A stretch of DNA of 64,000 nt, taken from NCBI RefSeq assembly GCF_008124875.1, contig NZ_VNIA01000001.1, positions 448,627-512,626 on the forward strand, written 5' to 3'. This DNA is from Tenacibaculum adriaticum. GTDB taxonomy: Bacteria > Bacteroidota > Bacteroidia > Flavobacteriales > Flavobacteriaceae. The notes under the pieces were generated by a model. That model made no database searches and was not told where the DNA came from. It was given only the letters and a program-made list of their open reading frames with translations. Both the position numbers and the translations under genes were made by a program. Below, piece by piece: positions 33,820-43,469 of this stretch (positions are counted from its first letter, which is position 1; each line of letters opens with the position of its first letter).

Positions 33820-36800
33820 TTATTTTTTCAATGAGAAATGACCAGAAAAAAATGTTCCGTCATCAAGAATAACTTTAAACCAATAATCATTATCATTCAT
33901 CAATTTTCCATTATAAGTTCCATTCCAACCTAAACTATTAGGAGATAGTTGTTTTAATAGTTTTCCAAATCTATTGAAAATAAATATTTTAGAATTAGGG
34001 TATTTCTCTATTCCTTTAATTTGCCAATAATCATTATAACCATCATTGTTTGGAGTAAAGAATTTCGGATAGTCAATTACTATAACTTTTTTTGAATCTT
34101 CTCCACAATCTTCTTTATCTCTTACATATGTAGTATAGTTTCCTCCTTGAATGTTAGGAAAATAATTACTGTCTTGATAATTTATACCATCTATAGAATA
34201 TTCAAAATTTCCGTCACCTGAAGCAATTATTTCTATAAAATTATTATCTGACAATTCCTCATATTTTATTTCTGTAATATTTGGAAGAACGGAACGTATT
34301 AATTCAAATTCAAAACTATTCTCACAATACAAGCCATTTTTATTTTCAGCTACTGTAAGTGTGTAATTACCTGCGTTTACTATAGTGGCTTCATGAGTGT
34401 TTGAAACTGTGTCACCATTTTGATATTCCCAAGTATATGTATTTAAATTATTATCAACACTTATATTTAATGATGTTTCTAGGTTACAAATAAAATAAGT
34501 TTCATCAATGTTTACGGTTGGCAATTCATTAACTATTAGTTCGAAACTAGTTTCGGAATAACACAAATTATTTAGCTCGTTTTCTACTTTTACATTTATG
34601 ATTTGAGACCATGCTTGGGTATTTTGAAAAGGAATGGGTAATGGACTCGGTAATTGATTTCCACTAGTATCAAAATAAAATATTTTCAACCCATTTTGAT
34701 TACCAATAAGTTCTGTTTCAATATTAGAGGTATCAAAACTTGCAAAACCATTACCTAAATCACATCCATAAAGCGATAGAGGTGTATTTATTTCTGGTTG
34801 CGAAGCTGTTTTTAAAACTAAAAGTGTTTCTGCATAACAACTTGTTAACGGGTTAGTAACTTTAACCGTAATTGTTTCTTGATTTATTATTGAATTTGTA
34901 AAAGGGTTCGGTAATGGACTTGGTAATTGATTGCCTGCAGCATCAAAATAAGAGACCTCCATATTTGTTTGATTCCCTAAAACGTTTACCTCAATATTTG
35001 AAGTGTCGAAATATTCAGAGACCCCATCATTATTATCATCGCAACCTATTAATTCATTTAAAGCGTTAGCTACAGGTAAAGGATTTACGATTAATTTAAA
35101 AGTAGTTTCATTATAGCAATTTGTATCAGTGTTAATAGCACGAACAGTAATTATTTCTTCATTTATAATTAAATTCATAATAGCATTTAATGATGATTGT
35201 ATTAATTGCCCGTTTTCATGATAAAATTCGACTTCGATATTATTAGTGTTATTTATAATGCTTGTTTTCATTTGCTCTAAATCGAAAAAAGCAAATCCAT
35301 CAGTATCATTATTACAAACATATAAGTCTGAAATGGATGCTAAACTTGGCAAAGGATTTGTAATTAGATCAAAAGTAGTTTCAGAATAACAACAAGGATT
35401 GTCATTGTGAGAAACTCTTACGCTTATAGTTTCTATATCTCTAATGGTGTTAGTAAAGGGATTAGGTAATGTGTTGTATTCGTTACCGCTACCATCTATG
35501 TAGGTAACAATTTTATCAATTTGTCCACCTAAAACCTGTTGTGTAACCATTGAAACATCAAAAGATGATGAAAGACCTGTGTCGAAATTATCTTCACATG
35601 CGTAAATGTTATTAATACCATAAGTATTTGGAGGCTCTTTAACATCAATGGTTTCTGTTAAAACCTCAATATTTGCATCATTACTAGTAACTGTAGCGGT
35701 AATTGTATATATACCGTCTGCTGAAAAATCGTGAAAAGGTGATAAATCGGTGGAAATATTATAGGCTCCAGTAGCAGGGTCTCCAAAATCCCATAAAACT
35801 GAAGCTATGTTTGTACTGTCTTCAACACTAAATTCTTTTAAAAACTCTGAACAAATATTTGAAATATTCATTTCAAAATTATTGGTAACATGATTTACAT
35901 TTCCTGTTACATTTATATAAAGTTTTGTATTTGGATGACCAAGATCTACAACGTCAACAAATGTTCCAAATGGTCCGCAACCTCCATTATATGATCTAAA
36001 CCAAGAAACACTATTATCATCTTGTTCAGTAGCTGCCGGAAAAGAAACTGCTCCTCCTTGATATACTTCTATGAGTATCCTTTCTACCTCATTTGAAACT
36101 ACAATTGGAGAGTCAAAATCTACATTAAAAACAGTAGGCGTTGAACTTGAGTTAGAACCAATATAGGGAACTGATACAACCTGACTTGTGCCTATTAAAT
36201 CTGTATCAGAAAAAGAAGATGGAAAATCATTATCTATTTTATAAACTCTAAATTGAATTGTTGTTCCCCAATTTGCATAATATATTCCAACTTGTCCAGA
36301 GTTGATTATAAATTCTTCATTAGAAGATATTCCAAAGTCGTCTAGTATAAAATCTCTTGACCAACTCATACCTCCACCAGAACAACCATAAATTGTTGGT
36401 TTAATTAAATCATCACATGTACTATGTGATAACCTAGTTGTTGAGCCGGAACTTTGCGTGTTAATTAATTCTCCTGTAACATTTATGAAAAAGTTGGCAT
36501 TTGGTAATGGAGTACTTAAATTTTCTGTAGAAGTATATGTATAAAGCTCTCTACAACCTTTAAACCAAGAAATATCATTATCTTGTTCAGTACCTGCAAT
36601 AATAACCTTTGTATAATCAGGATTATATATATCCTCCATTTGGGTAACTTCAACTAAAATTCTTTCAACTCCAGCAGGAATAATAATAGAAGTACTAAAA
36701 TCAATCTGAACAATTTTTGGGGTATTACCTATCTCTGGAGCTAATACTAAATTTCCATAGCTAATTCTTTCTGGAGATGAATTAGGGAAATTTGAATCAA

Positions 36801-37059
36801 CACTATAAAAATTAAATAGTAGCCTAGCACCGTCATAGGAGTTACTAATAGCTACTTGGCCAGAATTAATAATAAATTGGTCTGTAGTAGATATTCCAAA
36901 ATCAGAAAGAGTAAATGTTCTAGCCCAATATTCTTCATACTCACAAGTTGTTATATCCGTTTTTATAGGGTTATTTCCAATATTATGAGTTAAGGTTATT
37001 TGGGCATTTATACTTTGAAAAGAAAGAACAAGAAGAATTAGTGCAATATTTTTAATCAT
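33820..37059 (-). CDS. T9SS type-B secreted multidomain surface protein
   Basis: 1079 aa. The signal peptide is MIKNIALILLVLSFQSINAQ. Two homologous N-terminal modules follow (about 21-195 and 205-390). Both contain 'F(T/I)L(S/D)DFGIS' and 'FIINSGQV', and each ends in FINVTGEL or YINVTGNV. A PKD domain lies near 400-470 (VLWDFGDPATGAYNI). Four or five repeats of about 80 aa come next, each with CYxETxF followed by N-P-L-P. The C-terminus (about 1000-1079) is the gliding-associated CHU_C/type-B sorting domain: FFTPNNDGYNDYWQIKGIEK, SKIFIFNRFGKLL, GWNGTYNGKLM. It is exported by the type IX system and kept at or released from the surface. An adhesive role is inferred. Confidence 0.88.
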   Translation of the reverse strand: MIKNIALILLVLSFQSINAQITLTHNIGNNPIKTDITTCEYEEYWARTFTLSDFGISTTDQFIINSGQVAISNSYDGARLLFNFYSVDSNFPNSSPERISYGNLVLAPEIGNTPKIVQIDFSTSIIIPAGVERILVEVTQMEDIYNPDYTKVIIAGTEQDNDISWFKGCRELYTYTSTENLSTPLPNANFFINVTGELINTQSSGSTTRLSHSTCDDLIKPTIYGCSGGGMSWSRDFILDDFGISSNEEFIINSGQVGIYYANWGTTIQFRVYKIDNDFPSSFSDTDLIGTSQVVSVPYIGSNSSSTPTVFNVDFDSPIVVSNEVERILIEVYQGGAVSFPAATEQDDNSVSWFRSYNGGCGPFGTFVDVVDLGHPNTKLYINVTGNVNHVTNNFEMNISNICSEFLKEFSVEDSTNIASVLWDFGDPATGAYNISTDLSPFHDFSADGIYTITATVTSNDANIEVLTETIDVKEPPNTYGINNIYACEDNFDTGLSSSFDVSMVTQQVLGGQIDKIVTYIDGSGNEYNTLPNPFTNTIRDIETISVRVSHNDNPCCYSETTFDLITNPLPSLASISDLYVCNNDTDGFAFFDLEQMKTSIINNTNNIEVEFYHENGQLIQSSLNAIMNLIINEEIITVRAINTDTNCYNETTFKLIVNPLPVANALNELIGCDDNNDGVSEYFDTSNIEVNVLGNQTNMEVSYFDAAGNQLPSPLPNPFTNSIINQETITVKVTNPLTSCYAETLLVLKTASQPEINTPLSLYGCDLGNGFASFDTSNIETELIGNQNGLKIFYFDTSGNQLPSPLPIPFQNTQAWSQIINVKVENELNNLCYSETSFELIVNELPTVNIDETYFICNLETSLNISVDNNLNTYTWEYQNGDTVSNTHEATIVNAGNYTLTVAENKNGLYCENSFEFELIRSVLPNITEIKYEELSDNNFIEIIASGDGNFEYSIDGINYQDSNYFPNIQGGNYTTYVRDKEDCGEDSKKVIVIDYPKFFTPNNDGYNDYWQIKGIEKYPNSKIFIFNRFGKLLKQLSPNSLGWNGTYNGKLMNDNDYWFKVILDDGTFFSGHFSLKK

Positions 37060-37197
37060 AAATTTTTTAATCTTGTTGTGTTATTCCGGCTTTAGCTATT
37101 TTTAACTTATAAGTTATAGTAAAAGAGAACACCCATCTATTTTAATTATGAATATTCACCAATAGCGAAGTTCAATAAAATTAAATTAATAATCAAA

Positions 37198-37917
37198 CTA
37201 AACTCTTGTTAACCGTCTAATTACCTCATACGCCATAGTCATCCCAAACATCGCAGGCATATAGGCAATTGTACCATAAAAAGATTTCTTATAATTAGTG
37301 CCATCGGTTAGTTGTAATGAATCTTTATTTTGAATTTCTTCAGAATAAACAGTTAATACTCCATCTCTAACTCCTTTAGCGCGTAGGTACTTTTTTACTG
37401 TTTGTGCAAACTTACAATCTCTAGTTTTTTTAATATCGGCAATACGTATTTTCGTAGGATCTAATTTACCTCCTGCTCCCATAGAAGAAATAAACTTACA
37501 TTTCATTCTACGTAAGGTTAATATTAAACTCACTTTTGGGCTTACACTATCAATACAATCCATTACAAAATCAAATTGGTTTTGTAATAACAATTTTTGC
37601 ATTGCTTCCGGTGTCATAAATTGATCGTATACGGTAATCTCTAATTCTGGATTAATATCTAAAAAACGATCTTTTAATACCTCTGCTTTTTGCATTCCAG
37701 CAGTAGAATCTAAAGCTTGCAATTGCCTGTTTTTGTTGGTTAAATCTACATCGTCTCCGTCTATAATTGTAATTTTTCCGATTCCAGATCGTACCATGGT
37801 TTCAGCTGCGTAACTTCCTACTCCGCCTAATCCGACAACAAGAATGTGTGTGTGTTTAAGTTTTTGTATTGCTTCTTTTCCTATTAATAATTCAGTTCGT
37901 TCTAACCAGTTATTCAT
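37198..37917 (-). CDS. tcdA: tRNA threonylcarbamoyladenosine dehydratase TcdA
   Basis: 239 aa of the E1/ThiF fold. It cyclises N6-threonylcarbamoyladenosine at position 37 of ANN-decoding tRNAs, using ATP. The nucleotide-binding motif VVGLGGVGSYAAETMVRSG lies at about residues 27-45. It is followed by TIIDGDDVDLTNKNRQLQAL and MDCIDSVSPKVSLI. The Cys-containing FISSMGAGGKLDPTKIRIAD and the C-terminal SFYGTIAYMPAMFGMTMAYE are family signatures. It overlaps the TatD-type gene upstream by 8 bp, so they are co-transcribed. A fragment of a second copy lies at 33505-33660. Confidence 0.93.
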   Translation of the reverse strand: MNNWLERTELLIGKEAIQKLKHTHILVVGLGGVGSYAAETMVRSGIGKITIIDGDDVDLTNKNRQLQALDSTAGMQKAEVLKDRFLDINPELEITVYDQFMTPEAMQKLLLQNQFDFVMDCIDSVSPKVSLILTLRRMKCKFISSMGAGGKLDPTKIRIADIKKTRDCKFAQTVKKYLRAKGVRDGVLTVYSEEIQNKDSLQLTDGTNYKKSFYGTIAYMPAMFGMTMAYEVIRRLTRV

Positions 37918-38590
37918 GATTAAAAAATGTTATTGCGTTTTTATTGATTTGTTTTATGAGTGTTTCAACAGAAATATTGAGAATTTTTGCTGCCTGCAAA
38001 TATATATTCTCTATAGAAATATTTGGCATACTATCTGTCTCTAAAAAAAACCGATCTAAAGGCAATGATGTAAGGAGTGTTTTATACTTTTCAGTAGGTT
38101 GTAAAACAGGTATTAACGAAATGTAAAAACCTTGATGTATGAGTTGTTTTGCTAATTCAGGGTGACGAGAAAAACCATGTATACACCAATTGGGTATATG
38201 TGGAAATTCTTTTTTAATCTGTATTAGTTGATCAAAAGCACGAACACAATGAATAATAACAGGTTTTTTAAGAGCATTGGCTAAAACGAGTTGACTTTTG
38301 AGTATTTCAATTTGTTTTGAGAGCTCTGGGCCTTTAAATTTATCTAAACCCATTTCTCCCATTGCTAAGCAATGCTCGCTGCTTAAATGTAAAGTAAGCG
38401 TGTTTAATTCTTCTTTTGAAAGCACTTCTTCGGTCCACCAAGGATGTTTTCCAATCGTATACAAACTATGTTCCGTTTCTTTTCCTAAATGAATTGAAAC
38501 GATTTCGCTAATGTTAGCCTCACTTTGTCTACGCATTTTGTGGGTATGAAAATCTAAGTAATTAATATTTTCAAAAGGATTTTCACTCAT
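37910..38590 (-). CDS. TatD family metal-dependent hydrolase
   Basis: 226 aa, slightly short for the family (about 250-260). The metal ligands are recognisable: INYLDFHTHKMRR near the start, LAMGEMGLDKFKGP near residue 72, PVIIHCVRAFDQL, NWCIHGFSRHPELA and FFLETDSMPNISI near the C-terminus. The TIM-barrel amidohydrolase fold of TatD deoxyribonucleases is inferred. The substrate is unproven for this short Bacteroidetes form. It overlaps tcdA by 8 bp (start of tcdA inside its end), which implies translational coupling. Confidence 0.87.
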   Translation of the reverse strand: MSENPFENINYLDFHTHKMRRQSEANISEIVSIHLGKETEHSLYTIGKHPWWTEEVLSKEELNTLTLHLSSEHCLAMGEMGLDKFKGPELSKQIEILKSQLVLANALKKPVIIHCVRAFDQLIQIKKEFPHIPNWCIHGFSRHPELAKQLIHQGFYISLIPVLQPTEKYKTLLTSLPLDRFFLETDSMPNISIENIYLQAAKILNISVETLIKQINKNAITFFNHE

Positions 38591-38602
38591 TTTTTAAAAC
38601 AA

Positions 38603-39550
38603 TTATAATCCTAAAAAAGTTAAAACTGGTACTAAACTTGTATTGGGATCTTCTTCCATAGGCACATGTCCCAAATTTTCCAAAACAACCAAAGTGTCGT
38701 TTGGTAAATCTTCATGAAAACGATATGCATTACTTACAGGAATTAAAAAATCTTTATCACCCCAAAGCACTAATGTGGGTTGTTGAATGTTTTTAATTTT
38801 ATCAATATTTGGTGTCTGGTTTTCCATCATCATTCTATCCACCAATGCTTGTCGGTTGCCTTCGCGTAAGGTCAATTCAAAATACCTCTCAACCAATTCA
38901 GGGGTTACTTTGGTTTTATCTGCATACACATCTTCTACACTTTTTTTTACCATAGGTTTTGGAGTAATAACTGTAAGAATTTTATTTAAAATAGGTGTAC
39001 GAGCTATAGCAAAAGCAGCAGGCACACTTTCCGATTCAAACGGATAACCAGCGGCATCAATTAAAATTAATTTTTCTACTTTCTGCGGAAATTTTACAGT
39101 AAAATTCCACGCTATTTGTCCGCCTAAAGAATTCCCTCCGATTACGCATTTTTCAATGCCTTTAGCATCTAAAAAATTATTAATAAAGGTTGCATAACTG
39201 TTAATTGAATAGTTTTTATGCGGAAACGGTCCGGTTAAACCAAACCCGGGAATATCCATTCGAACAATTCGTTTTTTGTCTTTAAGTTGATTGGTCCAAG
39301 CATCAAAAGTGTGCAAACTTGCTCCAGTACCATGAATTAAAACCAATGGCAAACTATCTAACGGATTTCCTTCATCACGATAATGTACATCCATTCCATC
39401 AACAGCCATAAAAGAAGAAGGCGGATTTGCATATTTTGCTTTCAAATCTTCAAAAGGTCTATCTTGATATCCAAAAAATAGATAAACACCAAGGGCTATA
39501 AGCAGTAATGCAAAGAAGAAAACTCTTAAAATTTTAGTGATTAGTTTCAT
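38603..39550 (-). CDS. Alpha/beta hydrolase, membrane-anchored
   Basis: 315 aa from MKLITKILRVFFFALLLIAL. The longer frame to 39643 would run into the SDR gene and lacks family support. An N-terminal hydrophobic anchor (residues 8-25) precedes the hydrolase domain. The oxyanion region is LVLIHGTGASLHTFDAWTNQ. The nucleophile elbow is GGNSLGGQIAWNF (Ser), the acid is in VLWGDKDFLIP and the His is in ENLGHVPMEEDP. A lipid or ester substrate is possible but unknown. It lies between the SDR gene and the TatD-type gene on the same strand. Confidence 0.85.
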   Translation of the reverse strand: MKLITKILRVFFFALLLIALGVYLFFGYQDRPFEDLKAKYANPPSSFMAVDGMDVHYRDEGNPLDSLPLVLIHGTGASLHTFDAWTNQLKDKKRIVRMDIPGFGLTGPFPHKNYSINSYATFINNFLDAKGIEKCVIGGNSLGGQIAWNFTVKFPQKVEKLILIDAAGYPFESESVPAAFAIARTPILNKILTVITPKPMVKKSVEDVYADKTKVTPELVERYFELTLREGNRQALVDRMMMENQTPNIDKIKNIQQPTLVLWGDKDFLIPVSNAYRFHEDLPNDTLVVLENLGHVPMEEDPNTSLVPVLTFLGL

Positions 39551-39599
39551 AACGGTAGCAGTTTGGTTAATAAAATATGTAATAATTATTGAATAAGTT

Positions 39600-40370
39600 T
39601 TAATAGGCGCCCCAACCACCATCGGCGACAAGCACTTCTCCATTTACAAAACTAGAATCATCACTTGCTAAAAATAGTGCAACTTTAGCTATTTCTGTAG
39701 GGTTTGCAGTTCTTGGGTTTAAAGCCATACCTGGCATTATCCTGTCATTTACCAAAGAAGAAACTTTAGTAAAATCAATTGTATCGCTAATATTAGTTTC
39801 TACAGCACCCGGAGCAATTGCGTTGCAACGAATACCTAATTTGGCGTACATATACCCTGTGTTTTTTGTCAAACCTACCAAGGCGTGTTTGCTTGTGGTA
39901 TACGCAGCACCTGCTCTTGCTCCATTAATACCACCAAGAGAAGCAATATTAATAATAACTCCTTTTTGCTGAGGAAGAAATATTTTGAGAGCACTTCTAA
40001 TAGCTTTGAAAGGACCGTCAACATTTACTTTCATAATCTTTTCCCATAGTTGATTACTCACTTCATCGGCTGGTTCAAAATTATCCATAATACCAGCATT
40101 GTTTACTAGAATATCTAGCGTACCATAGTTTGATGTAGCTGTATTGATCATTTTTTTTATATCATCTTCCTTAGAAATATCAGAAATTACAGTTGCAATC
40201 TCTCCGCCTATTTCTCTAATTTCTTTTTCAAGAACATCTAATCTTTCTTGATTAATATCGGCAGCTACTATTTTACTTCCTTCGGAAGCAAATAACAGAG
40301 CAATTGATTTTCCTATTCCAGAGCCAGCTCCAGTTATGATTGAAACTCTATTTTCTAATTTTTTTTCCAT
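39600..40370 (-). CDS. Short-chain dehydrogenase/reductase
   Basis: 256 aa from MEKKLENRVSIITGAGSGIG; the longer frame to 40403 begins with an unlikely extension. The classical SDR signs are present: the cofactor motif TGAGSGIGKSIALL at about 14-27, DILVNNAGIMDNF (NNAG), INIASLGG with the catalytic Ser region, and YTTSKHALVGLTKN (Y-x3-K). LARP-like end blocks (SDDSSFVNGEVLVADGGWGA) match 3-oxoacyl-reductase-like or sugar-dehydrogenase-like members. The exact substrate is unknown. It ends 49 bp before the alpha/beta hydrolase start. Confidence 0.88.
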   Translation of the reverse strand: MEKKLENRVSIITGAGSGIGKSIALLFASEGSKIVAADINQERLDVLEKEIREIGGEIATVISDISKEDDIKKMINTATSNYGTLDILVNNAGIMDNFEPADEVSNQLWEKIMKVNVDGPFKAIRSALKIFLPQQKGVIINIASLGGINGARAGAAYTTSKHALVGLTKNTGYMYAKLGIRCNAIAPGAVETNISDTIDFTKVSSLVNDRIMPGMALNPRTANPTEIAKVALFLASDDSSFVNGEVLVADGGWGAY

Positions 40371-40496
40371 GCTTGAATTGTTTATTACAGAATAGATTAC
40401 CAAAAAGGAATTCTGCTTGAAAGTAAGTGATTTATAATCTTGCTAGCTAAGTTCACCTTTTTTCGGTCAAAAAACAATCAAAAACCTTGTAATAAT

Positions 40497-40504
40497 TATC
40501 TTTG
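40497..40504 (+). promoter_or_regulatory. -7 element of gltX (TATCTTTG)
   Basis: TATCTTTG matches TAnnTTTG and ends 20 bases before the gltX ATG at 40525. Confidence 0.55.
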
Positions 40505-40524
40505 CGCTTTCAAAACGAATAAAA

Positions 40525-42042
40525 ATGTCAGAAAACGTACGTGTGCGCTTTGCACCAAGTCCTACCGGACCATTACATATTGGTGGTGTAAGAACCGCTT
40601 TATTCAATTATTTATTTGCTAAAAAACACAACGGAACCTTTGTATTGCGTATTGAAGATACCGATCAAACTCGTTATGTGGCGAATGCCGAACAGTATAT
40701 AATCGATTCTTTAGATTGGTGTAATATTCCGTTTGATGAAGGACCAGGAAAAAATGAAAAGTTCGGACCGTACCGTCAATCAGAACGTAAAGAATTATAC
40801 AAACAATATGCCGATGAATTGATTGAAAAAGGTTGGGCATATTACGCTTTTGATACTGCAGAAGAATTAGACGCTCACCGTAAAGATCATGAAGAAAAAG
40901 GAAAAACGTTTATTTACAACTGGCATAATCGCGAAAAATTACAAAACTCATTAGGGTTGTCTACAGAAGAAATTCAAAGTAAGATAAACGCAGGTGAAAA
41001 ATACGTAGTTCGTTTTAAAACGCCGCAAGATGAAACCTTGATCATGCATGATGAAATTCGTGGAACGATTAAAATTGACACGAATACGTTGGATGATAAA
41101 GTGTTGTTTAAGTCTGATGGAATGCCAACCTATCATTTAGCAAATATTGTAGATGATCACTTAATGAAAATTTCCCATGTAATCCGTGGTGAAGAATGGT
41201 TGCCGTCAATGCCTTTGCACGTATTGTTATACAAAGCATTTGGTTGGGATGCACCAAAATTTGCGCATTTACCATTGATTTTAAAACCAGTAGGGAAAGG
41301 AAAGTTAAGTAAGCGTGATGGTGATAAATTAGGTTTTCCGGTTTTCCCATTAGAATATACAAATGATGAAACTGGTGATGTTTCACGTGGCTACAAAGAA
41401 GACGGATATTTTGCAGATGCTTTTATAAACATGTTAGCTTTATTGGGATGGAACCCAGGTACAGAGCAAGAAATTTTTACATTAGAAGAATTAATTCAGG
41501 CATTTGATTTAACTCGTGTAAGTAAATCAGGAGCTAAGTTCAGCCCAGATAAAACGAATTGGTTTAATCAACAGTATTTACAACAGAAATCGGATGCAGA
41601 ATTAACAAAGTTATACTTACCAATTTTAAGAGAAAAAGGTATTTCTATAGATGAAAATTTTGTAGAAAAAGTAGTTTCTCTAATTAAAGAGCGTGCTGTA
41701 TTTGTAGCAGATTTTTGGGAATTGTCTAACTTCTTCTTTGAAAATCCATCAGAATATGATGAGAAAGCAGCTAAAAAACAATGGAAAGAAGGAACTTCAG
41801 ACCTAATGAAAGAATTAGTCGAGGTAATCTCTAAAATCGACGATTTTAATATAGAAAATGCACAAACTGAAATTAAAGGTTGGATTACTGCCAAAGAAAT
41901 AGGTTTTGGTAAAGTAATGCAACCCCTTCGTTTAAGTTTAGTAGGTAAATTAGCAGGACCCGATTTGTTTGAAATTATGACAATGATTGGTAAAGAAACT
42001 ACCGTTAAACGTATAGAAAATGCCATTTCTAATTTATTTTAA
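40525..42042 (+). CDS. gltX: Glutamyl-tRNA synthetase
   Basis: 505 aa class I aminoacyl-tRNA synthetase that charges tRNA-Glu. The HIGH-type motif is PSPTGPLHIGGVRTALFNYL, residues 12-31, and the KMSKS-type motif is KGKLSKRDG at about 257-265. FVLRIEDTDQTRY and GEEWLPSMPLHVLLYKAFGW are family blocks, and the C-terminal part is the anticodon-binding helical domain. Length is normal. Its stop is followed at once by the ATG of the DUF481-like barrel gene, so the two share a transcript. Confidence 0.96.
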   Translation: MSENVRVRFAPSPTGPLHIGGVRTALFNYLFAKKHNGTFVLRIEDTDQTRYVANAEQYIIDSLDWCNIPFDEGPGKNEKFGPYRQSERKELYKQYADELIEKGWAYYAFDTAEELDAHRKDHEEKGKTFIYNWHNREKLQNSLGLSTEEIQSKINAGEKYVVRFKTPQDETLIMHDEIRGTIKIDTNTLDDKVLFKSDGMPTYHLANIVDDHLMKISHVIRGEEWLPSMPLHVLLYKAFGWDAPKFAHLPLILKPVGKGKLSKRDGDKLGFPVFPLEYTNDETGDVSRGYKEDGYFADAFINMLALLGWNPGTEQEIFTLEELIQAFDLTRVSKSGAKFSPDKTNWFNQQYLQQKSDAELTKLYLPILREKGISIDENFVEKVVSLIKERAVFVADFWELSNFFFENPSEYDEKAAKKQWKEGTSDLMKELVEVISKIDDFNIENAQTEIKGWITAKEIGFGKVMQPLRLSLVGKLAGPDLFEIMTMIGKETTVKRIENAISNLF

Positions 42043-42795
42043 ATGAAAAAACTACTTTTTATTATGCTGATATTGAGTAGTTTTTTTGCTCAATCTCAAA
42101 TTATAAATGTTGAAAATCTTCGAAGAGTAACCGATACTTCGGGGTGGTCTGGTTACACAAGGTTTGATTTTCAACTCATAAAAAACAAGAACAGTATTTT
42201 TGTTTTGTCTAATGATGTTAGAGTTCAATACAAAACTAAAAATCATTTATGGTTACTTATTAATGATGTAGATTTTAAAAAGGCAAATTCAACAAAATTG
42301 GTTAGTAAAAATGCACAACATTTACGCTATAATTATCGTTTTCACTCTAAAATAACATGGGAGGCATTTTTACAATCTCAAGAAGATGAGATTTCAGCTA
42401 TTAGATTTCGAGGATTAGCAGGAACAGGTTTTCGCTTTAAGTTTTTTAAATCAGAGGAGTATAAATTTTATCTTGGAAGTTTATTAATGTTTGAACATGA
42501 AAACTCTAATTCTCAAATTAAACGAATTCATAACGATTGGAGAAATAGTTCTTATTTATCGTTTAGTTTGTATCCGAAAGAAAATGTAACAGTGGTAAGT
42601 ACGACTTATTTTCAACCAAGATTAAATCAGTTTTCAGATTTTAGGGTTTCAAGTCAAACCTCAGTAATATTAACGATTTTTAAGAACTTAGCATTTACAG
42701 CAACGTTTTCTTATCAGTTCGATAAGTTTCCTGTAGAAGGAGTTCCTAAAGAACAGTATACTTTAAAAAATGGATTAGTATATTCTTTCGATTAA
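42043..42795 (+). CDS. DUF481-like outer-membrane barrel protein
   Basis: 250 aa with a signal peptide (MKKLLFIMLILSSFFAQSQ). The rest is a series of amphipathic strands typical of YdiY/DUF481 'salt-induced outer membrane' proteins: TRFDFQLIKNKNSIFVLSND, HLRYNYRFHSKITWEAFLQS, GTGFRFKFFKSEEYKFYLGS and a last strand YTLKNGLVYSFD. The assignment to DUF481 is by pattern. It begins in the base after the gltX stop and ends at a strong terminator. The link with gltX is probably for expression only. Confidence 0.7.
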   Translation: MKKLLFIMLILSSFFAQSQIINVENLRRVTDTSGWSGYTRFDFQLIKNKNSIFVLSNDVRVQYKTKNHLWLLINDVDFKKANSTKLVSKNAQHLRYNYRFHSKITWEAFLQSQEDEISAIRFRGLAGTGFRFKFFKSEEYKFYLGSLLMFEHENSNSQIKRIHNDWRNSSYLSFSLYPKENVTVVSTTYFQPRLNQFSDFRVSSQTSVILTIFKNLAFTATFSYQFDKFPVEGVPKEQYTLKNGLVYSFD

Positions 42796-42821
42796 AAAAA
42801 GCGCCAATTGGCGCTTTTTTT
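42794..42821. terminator. Bidirectional terminator
   Basis: AAAAAAAGCGCCAATTGGCGCTTTTTTT is a perfect 14-bp palindrome. It separates the convergent gltX operon and an outer-membrane gene; their stop codons are at its two edges. Confidence 0.9.
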
Positions 42822-43410
42822 AATGTTGGTTGTAATAACAAGATCCTCCTACTGATCCGCCACTTCTTCCTCCAGAAGATAAATTTTTAATAACAAAAAC
42901 GAGTCCGATTGTTACTTGAATATGTGAACGCATACTTTCGTACGATTCTAACGAATATTTGTAATATAATTGAGAATTAATACCTAAACCTTCAGAAAAC
43001 CAGTAGGTAGCACCAGCACCAAAATTTAGTGTAGGTGTCATTTTACGTTCAGAATCTACTAAACTTCCTCCAGCAAAAACATAGGGATAAAAACTTTCTG
43101 AAACGTTTGTAAAACGATAACGAACAGAACCATCCATAGAGAAGTACTTTGCCGAATTTGTTATAAAACCAATATCAAACGTATTGAAAGACAAAGCTCC
43201 ATCAATGGAGATGTTTTCTGTAATGGGTGCAGTTAAATTTAGTCTTGGTACCTGAAACAGGTATTGATCACCAATAAAAGCAGCATCTTCTTCACCAAAT
43301 TTTACAATACTCGCGCCAACACCTATTTGCCATTTATTATTCTTTGTTTGAGCAACTAAGCTCGAACAAAAAGCAAAAACTATAACGAAAAGTATTTTTT
43401 TATAAACCAT
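42820..43410 (-). CDS. Outer-membrane beta-barrel protein with Gly/Ser tail
   Basis: 196 aa. Signal peptide MVYKKILFVIVFAFCSSLVA. Barrel strands typical of OmpA-like/OprF-like N-terminal barrels follow: NKWQIGVGASIVKFGEEDAA, NISIDGALSFNTFDIG, SMDGSVRYRFTNVSESFYPY, TLNFGAGATYWFSEGLGINS and HIQVTIGLVFVIK. The C-terminus is unusual (SSGGRSGGSVGGSCYYNQH) and does not end in an aromatic barrel residue. No peptidoglycan-binding domain follows. Function is unknown. Single gene on the minus strand. Confidence 0.8.
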   Translation of the reverse strand: MVYKKILFVIVFAFCSSLVAQTKNNKWQIGVGASIVKFGEEDAAFIGDQYLFQVPRLNLTAPITENISIDGALSFNTFDIGFITNSAKYFSMDGSVRYRFTNVSESFYPYVFAGGSLVDSERKMTPTLNFGAGATYWFSEGLGINSQLYYKYSLESYESMRSHIQVTIGLVFVIKNLSSGGRSGGSVGGSCYYNQH

Positions 43411-43469
43411 ATTTATGGGGAATATTTATTTCTAAAACTAAAAAATTAAGATTTTAGTACGTAAATATA

